Shown here piece by piece: positions 27,290 through 36,161 of a stretch of DNA of 64,000 nt. The number at the start of each line of letters is the position of its first letter. Position 1 is the first letter of the stretch. Location of the stretch: contig JABDHK010000045.1 of NCBI GenBank assembly GCA_012972835.1, positions 1 through 64,000 on the forward strand, in the 5' to 3' direction. The position numbers and the translations under genes are program-made. A model generated the notes under the pieces. The model worked only from the letters and a program-made list of their open reading frames with translations. It had not been told where the DNA came from and did no database searches. The DNA comes from Chlorobiaceae bacterium. GTDB lineage: Bacteria > Bacteroidota > Chlorobiia > Chlorobiales > Chlorobiaceae.

Positions 27290-29905
27290 ATGGCGAATGA
27301 GAATAAAAATAATTCATCCCTCAGAGTCTACCTCTTTGTGTTTTTCAGTGTAGTATTGTTAGCTCTCTCGGTGTGGGTGGTATGGGACGATGAGTTTGGC
27401 CTGAGGCCATGGAAAAAATACCAGGAAGATTACAAGACTCTTAAGCACGATAAGTTGGAGCGTGACTACAAGAAGGCTGTCGTTGAATTCGAGCGATCTG
27501 GGGGTCATAAAAAGCTTGCCGAGCTTGAAGCAAAGCTCGACAAGGCTGAAGCGGCTTTTCAAAGCAAGGAGACCCAGGAAAAGTACGCCAGGCTGAACAA
27601 ACAGCTGGATGCGGCTCATGAGGCGCTGACAGTTACACAAAAAGAGCTGCGGAATTTAAGAGGTCAGTTTCTTGAAACAGAGTACTACTTCACCAAAACC
27701 CAGCTGCCTGAATACAAGGCTAAAATGGATGTGCTTCAGCGTCAGATTGACTCTGTGGGATTGCGTGTAGCTGCTCAGCAGAAGATTGAGGATTCATTCA
27801 AAGAATCGTTATCAATTGTGACGGCACCAAAAGCGGCGATACAGGGTGAGATCGAGAAAATGAAGAATCCTCTCGAAGAAGCAAAAGAGAAGATTGCCAA
27901 AAACGAGAAGGTCTCTGTGGAGATCAAACAGATTCATATCCCGGATATTGACAAAGCTGATCGTTGCCAGTCGTGCCATATTGGTATAGACGCTAAAAGT
28001 TCGGTTTCATCTGTTCAGCCTTTTACAAAGCACCCTCTCAGTGTTATCTATCTTGAAAAGCACGATCCAAATAAGTTTGGCTGTACCTTCTGCCACCGTG
28101 GTCAGGGGCGTGCGACCACCACCGCTGAAAAGGCGCATGGTAATATAAAGCATTGGGATGAGCCTATGCTTTCCGGCGATATGACTCAGACCTCGTGCCT
28201 GAACTGCCATGGAGATATCAAGGGTCTTCGCGGTGCAGAGAAGATTATTAAAAGTACCGAGCTTATTAAAAAGTATGGTTGCTACAGCTGCCATAAGATT
28301 CCTGGTTATGAAACTGTCGGTGATGTAGGTCCGATTTTAACTGAAGTCGGCACCAAGGTTAATTATTCATGGGAAGTGAAGTGGCTGATGGATCCAAAGT
28401 CATACTCATCGATATCGAGGATGCCTAAATTTTACTTTACCCAGGATCAGGCTGAATCTATTGCTGACTATCTGTTCAGCATGACAGGGACGACTCGTCA
28501 TGATATAGATAATACGAAGACCAAGCCTGATGCCAAGCTGGTTGAGGCAGGTAAAGCATTATGGGCTCAGTCACGCTGTAATCTTTGCCATGTTACCGGT
28601 GGAAGAGGCGGCAATAATGTAAAAGTCTATGCGCCTGAATTAAGCAAGGTCGGTGGCAAGGTGAACAAGGAGTGGTTGTTCAAATGGATTAAAAATCCAA
28701 ATGCCTATAACCCTGGTACCAAGATGCCGAGATTCCGCTTTACTGATGAAGAGATCAACTCATTGGTCGCCTTCATTACAACCGAGTACCAGGATGAAGA
28801 TATGGAGTATAAATATGTTCAGCCTGTAGAGATCAAGCCAGCATCAATTGCCAAAGGTAAAGAGCTGGTACAGAAATATGGATGCTATGGCTGCCATAAA
28901 ATGCTTGGAATGGAGGATATGGTTCAGGTAGCTCCATCTCTGAAGAAACAGGGAGTTACCTTCCTGAGAAATGCTGAGATGCGTGAAAAGATCGGAATGG
29001 AACTCTCATCCATCGGCAGCAAGCCAGTAGATATGCTTGATTTCGGTAAGATGAAAAAGTCGATATCAAATGACCGTCTGACCTATATCAAACAGAAACT
29101 GAGAGATCCAAGAGGTTACCGCCTTGGTCTTCGGATGCCGAATTTCAGGTTGGCTGAATCAGAGATCAACGAACTGGCCTCTGTGCTCTATGGCTTTACT
29201 GATGCCAATGTTCCTACCCGTTTCCTTGTGCCTTCACGGCAGGAGCTTGACAGGATGGCTGGTGTTTCGTCGTACAAGTTTACGGGCGACTTCGCCAAAG
29301 TTATTGCTGATGTCAAATGCACAAACTGTCACATGATACGTGGTATTGGGGCAGACTATGCGCCGGATCTCTCCTTTGCAGGCAGTAAACTTCAGGAGTC
29401 CTGGATCCGCAACTTCCTTGCAAATCCAGATGTAATTCGTCCGCTACTGCAGCAGATGCCTAAGTTTGGTTTGACATCCGGAAAACCTTTAGCCAAGGTC
29501 ACCATGCCAAGGTTTAATCTTGGAAAACAGAAGGTTGAGGACACGAATAAAACAGATGTTGATGTTGTGATTAATTTCTTCCAGCAGGAGCTTTTGTCAA
29601 GTGATATACCGAAAGATATACCGAAAATCACCTCGTTGACACTGCCGGAACAGATCACAAAAGGCAAACAGCTCTATGATCTCAAGGGCTGCAAGGCTTG
29701 CCATCAGATTGGTACGGATGGCGGCGCTCTTGGACCTAATTTGACGAATGTCGGTAATCGCCTGAATCCCGGCTTTATTTTCAAACATCTTGAAAATGCC
29801 CGTAAATTCAAGCAGGATATCGTTGAGCCTAACTACGGATTCACAGAGACGGAAAGAATTTACTTAACAAACTTTTTGATGACCCTGAAACTGAATACTA
29901 AGTGA
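27290..29905 (+). CDS. Membrane-anchored octaheme cytochrome c of the Rieske/b complex
   Basis: About 871 aa from ATG 27290; a TTG two codons earlier is less likely. One N-terminal transmembrane anchor (VYLFVFFSVVLLALSVWVVW), then a long coiled coil (residues about 40-215, rich in Lys, Glu, Ala and Leu). Eight CxxCH heme sites follow, beginning at about residues 226, 265, 303, 331, 430, 532, 677 and 801. The later sites lie in repeated class I-like domains, each followed by a possible Met ligand (MPRF, MPKF). It probably takes electrons from the Rieske protein to the periplasm or beyond. Overlaps the next gene by 1 bp. Confidence 0.88.
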   Translation: MANENKNNSSLRVYLFVFFSVVLLALSVWVVWDDEFGLRPWKKYQEDYKTLKHDKLERDYKKAVVEFERSGGHKKLAELEAKLDKAEAAFQSKETQEKYARLNKQLDAAHEALTVTQKELRNLRGQFLETEYYFTKTQLPEYKAKMDVLQRQIDSVGLRVAAQQKIEDSFKESLSIVTAPKAAIQGEIEKMKNPLEEAKEKIAKNEKVSVEIKQIHIPDIDKADRCQSCHIGIDAKSSVSSVQPFTKHPLSVIYLEKHDPNKFGCTFCHRGQGRATTTAEKAHGNIKHWDEPMLSGDMTQTSCLNCHGDIKGLRGAEKIIKSTELIKKYGCYSCHKIPGYETVGDVGPILTEVGTKVNYSWEVKWLMDPKSYSSISRMPKFYFTQDQAESIADYLFSMTGTTRHDIDNTKTKPDAKLVEAGKALWAQSRCNLCHVTGGRGGNNVKVYAPELSKVGGKVNKEWLFKWIKNPNAYNPGTKMPRFRFTDEEINSLVAFITTEYQDEDMEYKYVQPVEIKPASIAKGKELVQKYGCYGCHKMLGMEDMVQVAPSLKKQGVTFLRNAEMREKIGMELSSIGSKPVDMLDFGKMKKSISNDRLTYIKQKLRDPRGYRLGLRMPNFRLAESEINELASVLYGFTDANVPTRFLVPSRQELDRMAGVSSYKFTGDFAKVIADVKCTNCHMIRGIGADYAPDLSFAGSKLQESWIRNFLANPDVIRPLLQQMPKFGLTSGKPLAKVTMPRFNLGKQKVEDTNKTDVDVVINFFQQELLSSDIPKDIPKITSLTLPEQITKGKQLYDLKGCKACHQIGTDGGALGPNLTNVGNRLNPGFIFKHLENARKFKQDIVEPNYGFTETERIYLTNFLMTLKLNTK

Positions 29906-30348
29906 TGCAAAAAACCTTAAACATCAGGAAATTCGCCGCGCTGGCAGTACTCTCGCTGCTTGTGGTTGCTGGATGCGGCAAGAAGCCGGGAACATCAGGA
30001 AAAGCTGACCTTAAAAAAACGATGACGGCTGCTGATTCAGCCGTCACGGCAACAAAGGTACCCTATGCCCTGAAAGAAGGTAAGCGGCTTTTTTCTCACT
30101 ATTGTGCGGTCTGTCATGGAGAGACAGGTGACGGAAGCGGTCAGTACTATGGGTTGACTCCTACGCCTGCCAATTTCACGGATAAGGCTTTTATGAAGAC
30201 CTTGCCGGACGAGAAACTCTTTAAGGCGATAAATGAAGGATCAGCCTCTGTTGGAAAGTCCAACATGTGTCCGCCCTGGGGCAAATCATTTCACACGGAG
30301 GAAACAGAGTTCATTGTTGCCTATATCAGAACACTCGCGGGCAGTTGA
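29905..30348 (+). CDS. Lipoprotein monoheme cytochrome c
   Basis: 147 aa. Signal peptide with lipobox (LLVVAGC), a Ser/Thr/Lys linker, then a class I cytochrome c domain with CAVCHGETGDGSG and a candidate axial Met in SNMCPPWGKSF. The ATG overlaps the octaheme stop (TGATG), so it is translationally coupled. Likely the small electron shuttle on the outer side of the complex, anchored by lipid. An extra Cys (MCPPW) lies beside the candidate Met ligand. Confidence 0.88.
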   Translation: MQKTLNIRKFAALAVLSLLVVAGCGKKPGTSGKADLKKTMTAADSAVTATKVPYALKEGKRLFSHYCAVCHGETGDGSGQYYGLTPTPANFTDKAFMKTLPDEKLFKAINEGSASVGKSNMCPPWGKSFHTEETEFIVAYIRTLAGS

Positions 30349-30433
30349 GCATTATCGTGATGTTGTTTTTTTTGTATATTTTCATGCAGGAAGAATATTT
30401 ATTTAACACATAAAAATTGATGGAGTAAAAAAA

Positions 30434-31033
30434 ATGTTGAATTCAAAAAGCAAGTTTTTAAAATCAGCACTGTTAATGACAAGTTTCGGGTTTATTGCCT
30501 CGAATGCATTTTGTGCTGGAACCATTACCGGTAACGTCGATGCAAGCATAGCAAAGTACAAAGCTGATGCCGTTGTCTATTTGAAAGATGTAAAGGGCCC
30601 TGTTACCCCAAAACATGTATCGGTTGATCAGAAAAGTCTTGTATTTGTTCCTCATGTAACGGCTGTACCTGTAGGATCAACTGTTGACTTTAAGAACAAC
30701 GATAAAGTAAATCATAACATCTTCTCAGCATCACCAACTAAAAAATTCAATCTTGGTACCTATAATCCAGGTATGTCCAAGCCGGTTACCTTTGATAAAC
30801 CAGGTGTCGTTAATTTGCTCTGCAATGTCCACTCAGAGATGTCAGGCTTTGTTGTTATAACAGAAAATCAGTATGCGGCTGTAACCGAACATGATGGCAA
30901 GTTTACCATTGATAATGTTCCTGCTGGCACATACAAGATCACTGCATGGAGTGAAAAACTCAAGGCACAGGAGACCACAGTCACCGTTACTGATGGAAAA
31001 ACTGCTACTGTCGCTATCAAGCTGGCAAAATAA
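30434..31033 (+). CDS. Periplasmic cupredoxin with a carboxypeptidase-regulatory-like C-terminal domain
   Basis: 199 aa. Signal peptide (SALLMTSFGFIASNAFCA), then a plastocyanin-like fold with type 1 copper ligands visible as VNHNIFSASP and LLCNVHSEMSGF (His, Cys, His, Met). The last 50 residues (DGKFTIDNVPAGTYKITAW) look like a CarboxypepD_reg-like beta sandwich. A blue-copper protein here suggests a soluble electron carrier for the cytochrome complex upstream. It is separated from the monoheme cytochrome by 85 bp and closes with a strong terminator. Confidence 0.85.
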   Translation: MLNSKSKFLKSALLMTSFGFIASNAFCAGTITGNVDASIAKYKADAVVYLKDVKGPVTPKHVSVDQKSLVFVPHVTAVPVGSTVDFKNNDKVNHNIFSASPTKKFNLGTYNPGMSKPVTFDKPGVVNLLCNVHSEMSGFVVITENQYAAVTEHDGKFTIDNVPAGTYKITAWSEKLKAQETTVTVTDGKTATVAIKLAK

Positions 31034-31053
31034 CTCCCATCTCTCATACAGTT

Positions 31054-31101
31054 AAAACCAAAAGAGGAATCTGTTTTACAACAGGTTCCTCTTTTGGTTT
31101 T
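31054..31101 (+). terminator. Strong intrinsic terminator after the cupredoxin gene
   Basis: A perfect 16-bp stem (AAAACCAAAAGAGGAA and its complement) with a 16-nt loop starts 21 bp after the stop, and the right arm ends in TTTT. This ends the Rieske/cytochrome transcription unit and isolates it from the TlpA/DUF3570 cluster. Confidence 0.9.
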
Positions 31102-31476
31102 ATGTAAAGTGGATACCATAATAAATCCCTCCAAACCTCTTCTCGTAGATTATCCTCTAACATTGCCGTTAATAGAAATGTTGAAGAACGATTACATCGC
31201 AATAAGCTCTCAATTGAAAGAAGCGATTACTGTGTTTGTCTTGAAATATTAAGCGTTTTTTAAGAGTGCCTTAATGTTCCATTAAGCTCTTATTCATTAC
31301 TATGATTGCGTGAATAGCTTAATGCGCAGCGTATTAGATATCCTTCTGCCGGCAGATGTATGGTGTCGAATTGTTGTGTGTGGCAGTTTTATACTCATGT
31401 CTGACCGGCAGATTTTTTTTCCTCTCTTTTAATTGGCTGTTTCTGGTGCAACATTATTAAAGAAAACATTACATCT
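31102..31476. other. Leader region of the first TlpA-DUF4266-DUF3570 module
   Basis: No open frame. It contains a 10-bp palindrome CTGCCGGCAG near 31345 and AT-rich stretches, and should hold the promoter of the downstream module. No confident -35/-10 pair could be chosen. Confidence 0.4.
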
Positions 31477-31992
31477 ATGATAAATATTCAGCGAAAAAAA
31501 TTCAGGGTTTTGTTTCTGGCTTTACTCTTTTGTATGAGCTTCACTGCTGTATCGTACGCTCTTGAAGCAGGCAGCAAAGCGCCAGATTTTGAATTAGAGG
31601 GAGCTCAGGGTAAAGTAAAGCTTTCGAATACACTTGGTTCTGTTGTCTATGTTGATTTCTGGGCATCGTGGTGTGGGCCTTGCAGACAATCATTTTCATG
31701 GATGAATGCCATGCAGGAAAAATACCGTTCGCAGGGATTGAAAATTATCGGTGTAAACCTTGATACCAAAAATGAGGATGCCAAAAAGTTTCTGGCACAG
31801 ATACCGGCAGAATTTACCGTTGCGTTTGATTCGAAAGGAGTTACCCCTAAAAATTACGGAGTGAAGGGCATGCCTACCAGTTTTTTAATTAGCAGAGATG
31901 GTAAAATTGTTTTTCAGCATTTAGGATTTAAAGAGGCTGATCGTGATAATCTGGAAAAACAAATTAAGGCTGCACTGGAGGCGAAAAAATGA
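31477..31992 (+). CDS. TlpA/ResA-like periplasmic thioredoxin, copy A
   Basis: 171 aa. Signal peptide (FLALLFCMSFTAVSYA), then a redoxin domain with the thiol-disulfide motif WCGPC (about residues 65-69), the cis-Pro region GMPTSF and a C-terminal helix. TlpA/ResA-type proteins reduce disulfides or cysteines of exported proteins. Its stop overlaps the next gene, a Cys-tailed lipoprotein, so that lipoprotein may be its client. It is about 91% identical over the mature region to copy B (37.3 kb), so a recent duplication is likely. Reducing power probably comes from DsbD at 41.5 kb. Confidence 0.92.
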   Translation: MINIQRKKFRVLFLALLFCMSFTAVSYALEAGSKAPDFELEGAQGKVKLSNTLGSVVYVDFWASWCGPCRQSFSWMNAMQEKYRSQGLKIIGVNLDTKNEDAKKFLAQIPAEFTVAFDSKGVTPKNYGVKGMPTSFLISRDGKIVFQHLGFKEADRDNLEKQIKAALEAKK

Positions 31993-32228
31993 AAAAGGAT
32001 TTAATACAAAAACCACTCTATGCTCTTCTGTTGATGATTATGCTTGGCCTTTCTGGATGTGCAATTGGAACGGCAGTTCAGCCTTGGGAAAAAGAGACAT
32101 TGGCCAGACCTGAAATGACTTTTGAGGGTGACAAGCTTGATACAGCTTACACCGAGCATATTTATAGCAGCAAAGAGGCTGCTTCCGGTGGAGCCGGAGT
32201 TGGCGGTGGTGGCTGTGGATGCAATTAG
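31989..32228 (+). CDS. DUF4266 lipoprotein ending in GCGCN, copy A
   Basis: 79 aa with a lipobox (MIMLGLSGC), mature start Cys-Ala-Ile, a conserved core QPWEKETLARPEMTF and DTAYTEHIYSSKE, then a Gly-rich tail ending GGGGCGCN. The two cysteines in the terminal GCGC suggest a metal site, a disulfide or a lipid or flavin contact point. Overlaps the TlpA gene by 4 bp and precedes a DUF3570 barrel. Family function unknown; DUF4266 is known mainly as a short domain beside DUF3570, which fits here. Confidence 0.85.
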   Translation: MKKDLIQKPLYALLLMIMLGLSGCAIGTAVQPWEKETLARPEMTFEGDKLDTAYTEHIYSSKEAASGGAGVGGGGCGCN

Positions 32229-32255
32229 CATAAATTTAAAATTTAGGATACTGTA

Positions 32256-33365
32256 ATGAAATCCGTCACGAAAAAATCAACAAATGTAATTGGAGCAGCC
32301 CTTTTTGCAGCAGCGATGGCCCTGCCATCATCTCATTCTGCGTTTGCTGAAGCCGCACCGGAACGTGGTATCGTCAGTTTCAAATACCTGAATTACGAAG
32401 ACAGTCAGCCAGATGCGAAAAGAATTGGAATTAATGCCAACTCGGTGACAGGATTGGTGCCCGTAGCCGGTGAGTGGTCCGTCGGGGTTACCCTTACCAA
32501 CGATTCGGTTTCAGGTGCATCTCCGGCATATCATACCACAAACATCACACATATGACTGACCTGCGACGTGCCGTCGATCTTCAGCTTACCCGCTATTTT
32601 TCAAAAGGAAGCGTGACTTTTGGCACCAGCTATTCCAAGGAGAACGATTATCTCTCCCGTAGCTATTCAGCGCAGGGAAGTTTGTCAACTGAAGATAAAA
32701 ATACAACAGTTACACTTGGTTGCAGTATCACCAATGATGATATTTTCCCCGCATATTTTGAAGGAGATGATGAAAAAAAACAGACATATGCTGGCATTAT
32801 AGGTGTTACAAAGGTGCTTACAAAGAATGATATTGTTCAATTAAACGTCGGTTTTTCAAGGGGCAGTGGCTATTTCTCAGACCCGTATAAATGGTTTGAC
32901 TCAAGGCCACGTGAACGAAACAGCACGACCATCTTAACCCGATGGAACCACCACTATGATGGAACCGACGGCACAAGTAGGTACTCTTATCGTTTTTATA
33001 CGGATTCATTCAGTATCACAGCGCATACTTTCAGTGCTGAATATGTTCAGCCACTCTCTCATGAATGGGTTGTTACTCCAGAGCTTAGATTTTATTCGCA
33101 AACAGCAGCAAATTTTTACCTGCCTGATCCAATAGAGCCCTCTGTTGATGCAATATACTATTCAGGGGATCAGCGCCTTTCAGCTTTTGGAGCAATAACA
33201 GTAGGTATAAAGTTAGCAAAGCGGATAGCTAAGGAGTGGCTGGTTGATGCCAAATATGAGAATTATGAACAGCGTGCAAATTGGAGCCTGGCCGGTGGAG
33301 GTGACTCTGGACTGGCCCCGTTTAGCGCCAGAAGCATACAACTTGGGGTTTCGCGGGAATTTTAG
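32256..33365 (+). CDS. DUF3570 outer-membrane barrel 1 with putative flavinylation motif
   Basis: 369 aa. Signal peptide ending SAFAEA, then ERGIVSFKYLNYEDSQ, a short linker, and a barrel of repeated strands (DLQLTRYFSKGSVTFGTSYS, STEDKNTTVTLG) ending in the insertion signal LGVSREF. Residues 83-89 are D-S-V-S-G-A-S, matching the ApbE consensus Dxx(S/T)GA(T/S), with Ser89 the candidate FMN site. Unlike the three paralogs it has no long N-terminal insert. Directly downstream of TlpA and DUF4266. Role as an electron conduit is inferred. Confidence 0.85.
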   Translation: MKSVTKKSTNVIGAALFAAAMALPSSHSAFAEAAPERGIVSFKYLNYEDSQPDAKRIGINANSVTGLVPVAGEWSVGVTLTNDSVSGASPAYHTTNITHMTDLRRAVDLQLTRYFSKGSVTFGTSYSKENDYLSRSYSAQGSLSTEDKNTTVTLGCSITNDDIFPAYFEGDDEKKQTYAGIIGVTKVLTKNDIVQLNVGFSRGSGYFSDPYKWFDSRPRERNSTTILTRWNHHYDGTDGTSRYSYRFYTDSFSITAHTFSAEYVQPLSHEWVVTPELRFYSQTAANFYLPDPIEPSVDAIYYSGDQRLSAFGAITVGIKLAKRIAKEWLVDAKYENYEQRANWSLAGGGDSGLAPFSARSIQLGVSREF

Positions 33366-33415
33366 TTCTCAATCAAGTAGTAACTAATTTTAAGAATAAA
33401 TAAAATGAGATAATT

Positions 33416-34729
33416 ATGGCTGCTATAGATTTTATTTCAGGTGCGAGTAAACCGGTTGTAGTTAAGCCGCCAGTAGTTGTCACTCCACCGGTTGTAGTTA
33501 CTCCACCGGTTGTAGTCACCCCGCCGGTTGTAGTCACTCCACCGGTTGTAGTTACTCCACCAGTAATCGTAACACCGATTGATACCACACCGCCGACAGT
33601 TTCTTCTTACAGTCCTGCTGTTGGGGCGTTGGGTATCGCTGTTGGGAGCGATATTGTGCTAACCTTTAGTGAGGCAATACACATTGGAGCAGGAACGATA
33701 GCCATTCATAGTGGATCGGCAAGTGGTACAATTGTGGCAAGCTATGATGCTGCGACGAGTACAAACCTGACGGTATCTGGCAATACTCTCACTATCAACC
33801 CGACATCTGATCTTGCGAGCGCTACGCACTACTTTGTGACACTGGCTTCAGGCTCCATTAAAGACTTGGCAGGGAATAATTATGCGGGTACTACGGCCTA
33901 CGATTTTACAACGTTCTCTCCGCCAGTTGTTGCTGATACCACACCACCGACAGTTTCATTGTATAGTCCTGTTGTTGGTGCGTCAGGTGTTGCTGTTGGC
34001 AGCGATATTCTTCTTACGTTCAGTGAAGCTATACAGAAGGGCACAGGCGTAATTGTCATTCACAGTGATTCGCCAACTGGCCCGGTAGTGGCGAGTTACG
34101 ATGTGGCAACGAGCACCAATCTTACAGTTTCTGGCAGTACTCTCACCATAAATCCGACTGTTGATCTTGCAAATGGTACTCATTATTTTATCACCCTTGC
34201 ATCCGGGTCCATTAAGGATGTCGCAGGTAACAGCTATGCAGGTACCACGGCCTATGATTTTTCTACGGTACCAACTCCTGTGGTCACTCCGAGCGATACC
34301 ACCCCACCGACAGTGGTTGCTTTCAGTCCCGCTGCAGCGGCAACAGGAGTAAGTGTCAGCAGCGATATTATTATTACCTTTAGTGAATCAGTACAGAAGG
34401 GTACAGGGGCGATTGCGATTCACAGTGATTCGCCAACAGGAACTGTGGTTGCAAGCTCTGCTGATCCAATGACAGAAAGTATCTCAATTTCTGGTACGAC
34501 GCTTACGATCCATCCGACCAATAATCTGGCGCATAATACGCACTACTTTGTGACGTTTGGACAGGGATCGATCAACGATCTCGCAGGGAATCACTTCGAT
34601 AGTACGGCGTCTTACGATTTCACTACTGTTTCGGTACCGAATGCAGGCACAGTTCATGGTATGAGTGATGCAGGACCTGCCTTGGTAGGAGTAGGTGTAC
34701 TTGGTATCCTTGCGTGGGTGATTCTTTAA
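33416..34729 (+). CDS. Three-domain Big_5 (SbsA-like Ig) repeat protein starting with DFISGAS
   Basis: 437 aa. It begins MAAIDFISGASKPV, then six PPVVVT-type repeats (residues 18-53), three SbsA-like Ig domains each opening DTTPPTV and containing VGSDI..TFSEA, and a hydrophobic C-terminus (ALVGVGVLGILAWVIL). No Sec signal peptide is visible, and a TAA stop five codons upstream rules out a longer N-terminus. The start D-F-I-S-G-A-S fits the ApbE consensus. It may be secreted by a signal-less route or be held by the C-terminal hydrophobic segment. Surface adhesin or stalk-like function is inferred. Confidence 0.75.
   Translation: MAAIDFISGASKPVVVKPPVVVTPPVVVTPPVVVTPPVVVTPPVVVTPPVIVTPIDTTPPTVSSYSPAVGALGIAVGSDIVLTFSEAIHIGAGTIAIHSGSASGTIVASYDAATSTNLTVSGNTLTINPTSDLASATHYFVTLASGSIKDLAGNNYAGTTAYDFTTFSPPVVADTTPPTVSLYSPVVGASGVAVGSDILLTFSEAIQKGTGVIVIHSDSPTGPVVASYDVATSTNLTVSGSTLTINPTVDLANGTHYFITLASGSIKDVAGNSYAGTTAYDFSTVPTPVVTPSDTTPPTVVAFSPAAAATGVSVSSDIIITFSESVQKGTGAIAIHSDSPTGTVVASSADPMTESISISGTTLTIHPTNNLAHNTHYFVTFGQGSINDLAGNHFDSTASYDFTTVSVPNAGTVHGMSDAGPALVGVGVLGILAWVIL
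33467..33574 (+). repeat. Six tandem 18-bp coding repeats (PPVVVT)
   Basis: Six head-to-tail 18-bp units (for example CCACCGGTTGTAGTTACT) encode PPVVVT five times and PPVIVT once. Third-base differences show it is not a brand-new expansion. This is a proline-rich rigid spacer between the N-terminal motif and the Ig domains, and not a CRISPR. Confidence 0.95.
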
Positions 34730-34815
34730 TCAGTGGTTATGGTATTTATAAGTTGCAGCATTCAGTTTTATGAGAAAAAGGCTGATTGGGAAAAGAACAT
34801 AACAACATCAAAAAT

Positions 34816-36129
34816 ATGATATCGGGTTCTACAACAACGTCAGCGTTTTTTGGCGCTGCTCTCGCGACGGCCGCGATTGTTTTGCCATCGTTGCAGTTTG
34901 CCTATGCAGAAGCTCCGCCGGAAAGAGGTATTGTCAGTTTTAAATATCTTAATTATCAAGATAGCCAGTCCTTTGGAGAGAGTCAGTCAGGAGCAACGCA
35001 CTCTGGAGGCACTGAGTCAGGAGAAAGTACATCAAAAAATAATACGCACATTCATGATGTTATTTCTGGAGCATCTACTGTATCAACCACTACAGGAGGC
35101 ACATCTACCGGAGGCAGATCAACAGGCGGAACTGCTGTTTCGGGGAATCAGAACCGGATCGGAGTCAATGCCTACTCAATAATGGCGTTAGTACCTGTTG
35201 CAGGTGAATGGACCATAGGTACAACCCTCACCTCTGATTCTGTTTCTGGTGCATCACCCACATACCATTCATCAGGGTTGGCAAAGATGACGGATTTACG
35301 TCGTGCAATCGATCTCCAGCTTACCCGATACTTTTCGAGCGGAACCTTGAGCATTGGTACCAGCTACTCCAAGGAGACCGATTATCTTTCTCGTGGCTAT
35401 TCCGTTCAAGGGAGTCTATCGACCGAAGATAAAAACACAACGTTAACTCTTGGTGGAAGCCTCAACAATGATGACATTAATCCTGTTATTCCACCTTATG
35501 CTGAATATCACAAAAAGGTTTATGCTGGAATTTTTGGCATTACCAGGGTTTTGTCAAAAAATGATATCATACAGCTGAATCTTGGTTATGCAAACGGTAA
35601 CGGTGATTTCACTGATCACTATAAGCTTTATGACAACAGGCCAGACGAGCGCAATAATTCTACACTTGTAACGAGATGGAATCATCATTTCGAGGCTACG
35701 GATGGCACAGCCCGGCTCTCATATCGATATTATTCAGATACCTTTGGTATTCGGGCGCACATGCTTGGTGCTGAATATGTTCAGCCACTCCGGAACGGCT
35801 GGACGGTCGCTCCATTGCTCCGGCTCTATTCTCAAACTGAGGCTGATTTTTATGTTGCTGCTGGAGCAGCAGAAAGAGCAAATTCAACTGCTCCAACTCC
35901 ACCTCCAGTTAATGCACTCTATTATAGCGAAGACCAGCGACTTTCAGCTTTTGGGGCTGTCACACTCGGCCTGAAGGTGAGCAAACAGTTGAATGCTGAC
36001 TGGCTGGCGGATGTGAAAATCGAGGGATATGAGCAGCGAAGTCAATGGGCTTTAAGTGGTAAAGGAGATCCTGGATTGGCTACTTTTACCGCGAGGAGTA
36101 TTCAGGTTGGTCTATCCCGCTTGTTTTAA
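34816..36129 (+). CDS. DUF3570 outer-membrane barrel 2 with three SGA(S/T) motifs
   Basis: 437 aa from ATG 34816 (MISGSTTTSAFFGAAL), chosen because the other paralogs begin MVSVSTTKSTFLGAAL and MITSFSTITS. A TTG 10 codons upstream (34786) extends the frame. After the signal peptide (FAYAEA) and FKYLNYQDSQ comes a 60-residue Ser/Thr/Gly-rich insert. It carries E-S-Q-S-G-A-T (residues 55-61) and D-V-I-S-G-A-S (81-87). The barrel-proximal D-S-V-S-G-A-S is at 141-147. The last strand ends GLSRLF. Probably another ApbE substrate with up to three attachment sites. Confidence 0.85.
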   Translation: MISGSTTTSAFFGAALATAAIVLPSLQFAYAEAPPERGIVSFKYLNYQDSQSFGESQSGATHSGGTESGESTSKNNTHIHDVISGASTVSTTTGGTSTGGRSTGGTAVSGNQNRIGVNAYSIMALVPVAGEWTIGTTLTSDSVSGASPTYHSSGLAKMTDLRRAIDLQLTRYFSSGTLSIGTSYSKETDYLSRGYSVQGSLSTEDKNTTLTLGGSLNNDDINPVIPPYAEYHKKVYAGIFGITRVLSKNDIIQLNLGYANGNGDFTDHYKLYDNRPDERNNSTLVTRWNHHFEATDGTARLSYRYYSDTFGIRAHMLGAEYVQPLRNGWTVAPLLRLYSQTEADFYVAAGAAERANSTAPTPPPVNALYYSEDQRLSAFGAVTLGLKVSKQLNADWLADVKIEGYEQRSQWALSGKGDPGLATFTARSIQVGLSRLF

Positions 36130-36161
36130 CACAGATTACTTCACTATAAATGAGGATTGCT

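Larger units (their letters stand above)
31477..32228 (+). repeat. Duplicated TlpA-DUF4266 block (copy A; copy B at 37277-38034)
   Basis: The two ~755-bp blocks share gene order, overlap geometry and long stretches of identical DNA. The duplication spans exactly the thioredoxin-lipoprotein pair and is followed in both places by a DUF3570 gene. Confidence 0.9.

Noticed and set aside
24579-31033. Iron oxidation locus of the Cyc2 type
   Set aside because: No fused cytochrome-porin Cyc2 is encoded; the octaheme protein is a multidomain periplasmic cytochrome with a coiled coil.
33467-33574. Short tandem repeats that might be taken for a CRISPR array
   Set aside because: 18-bp units have no spacers and encode PPVVVT in frame inside a protein gene.
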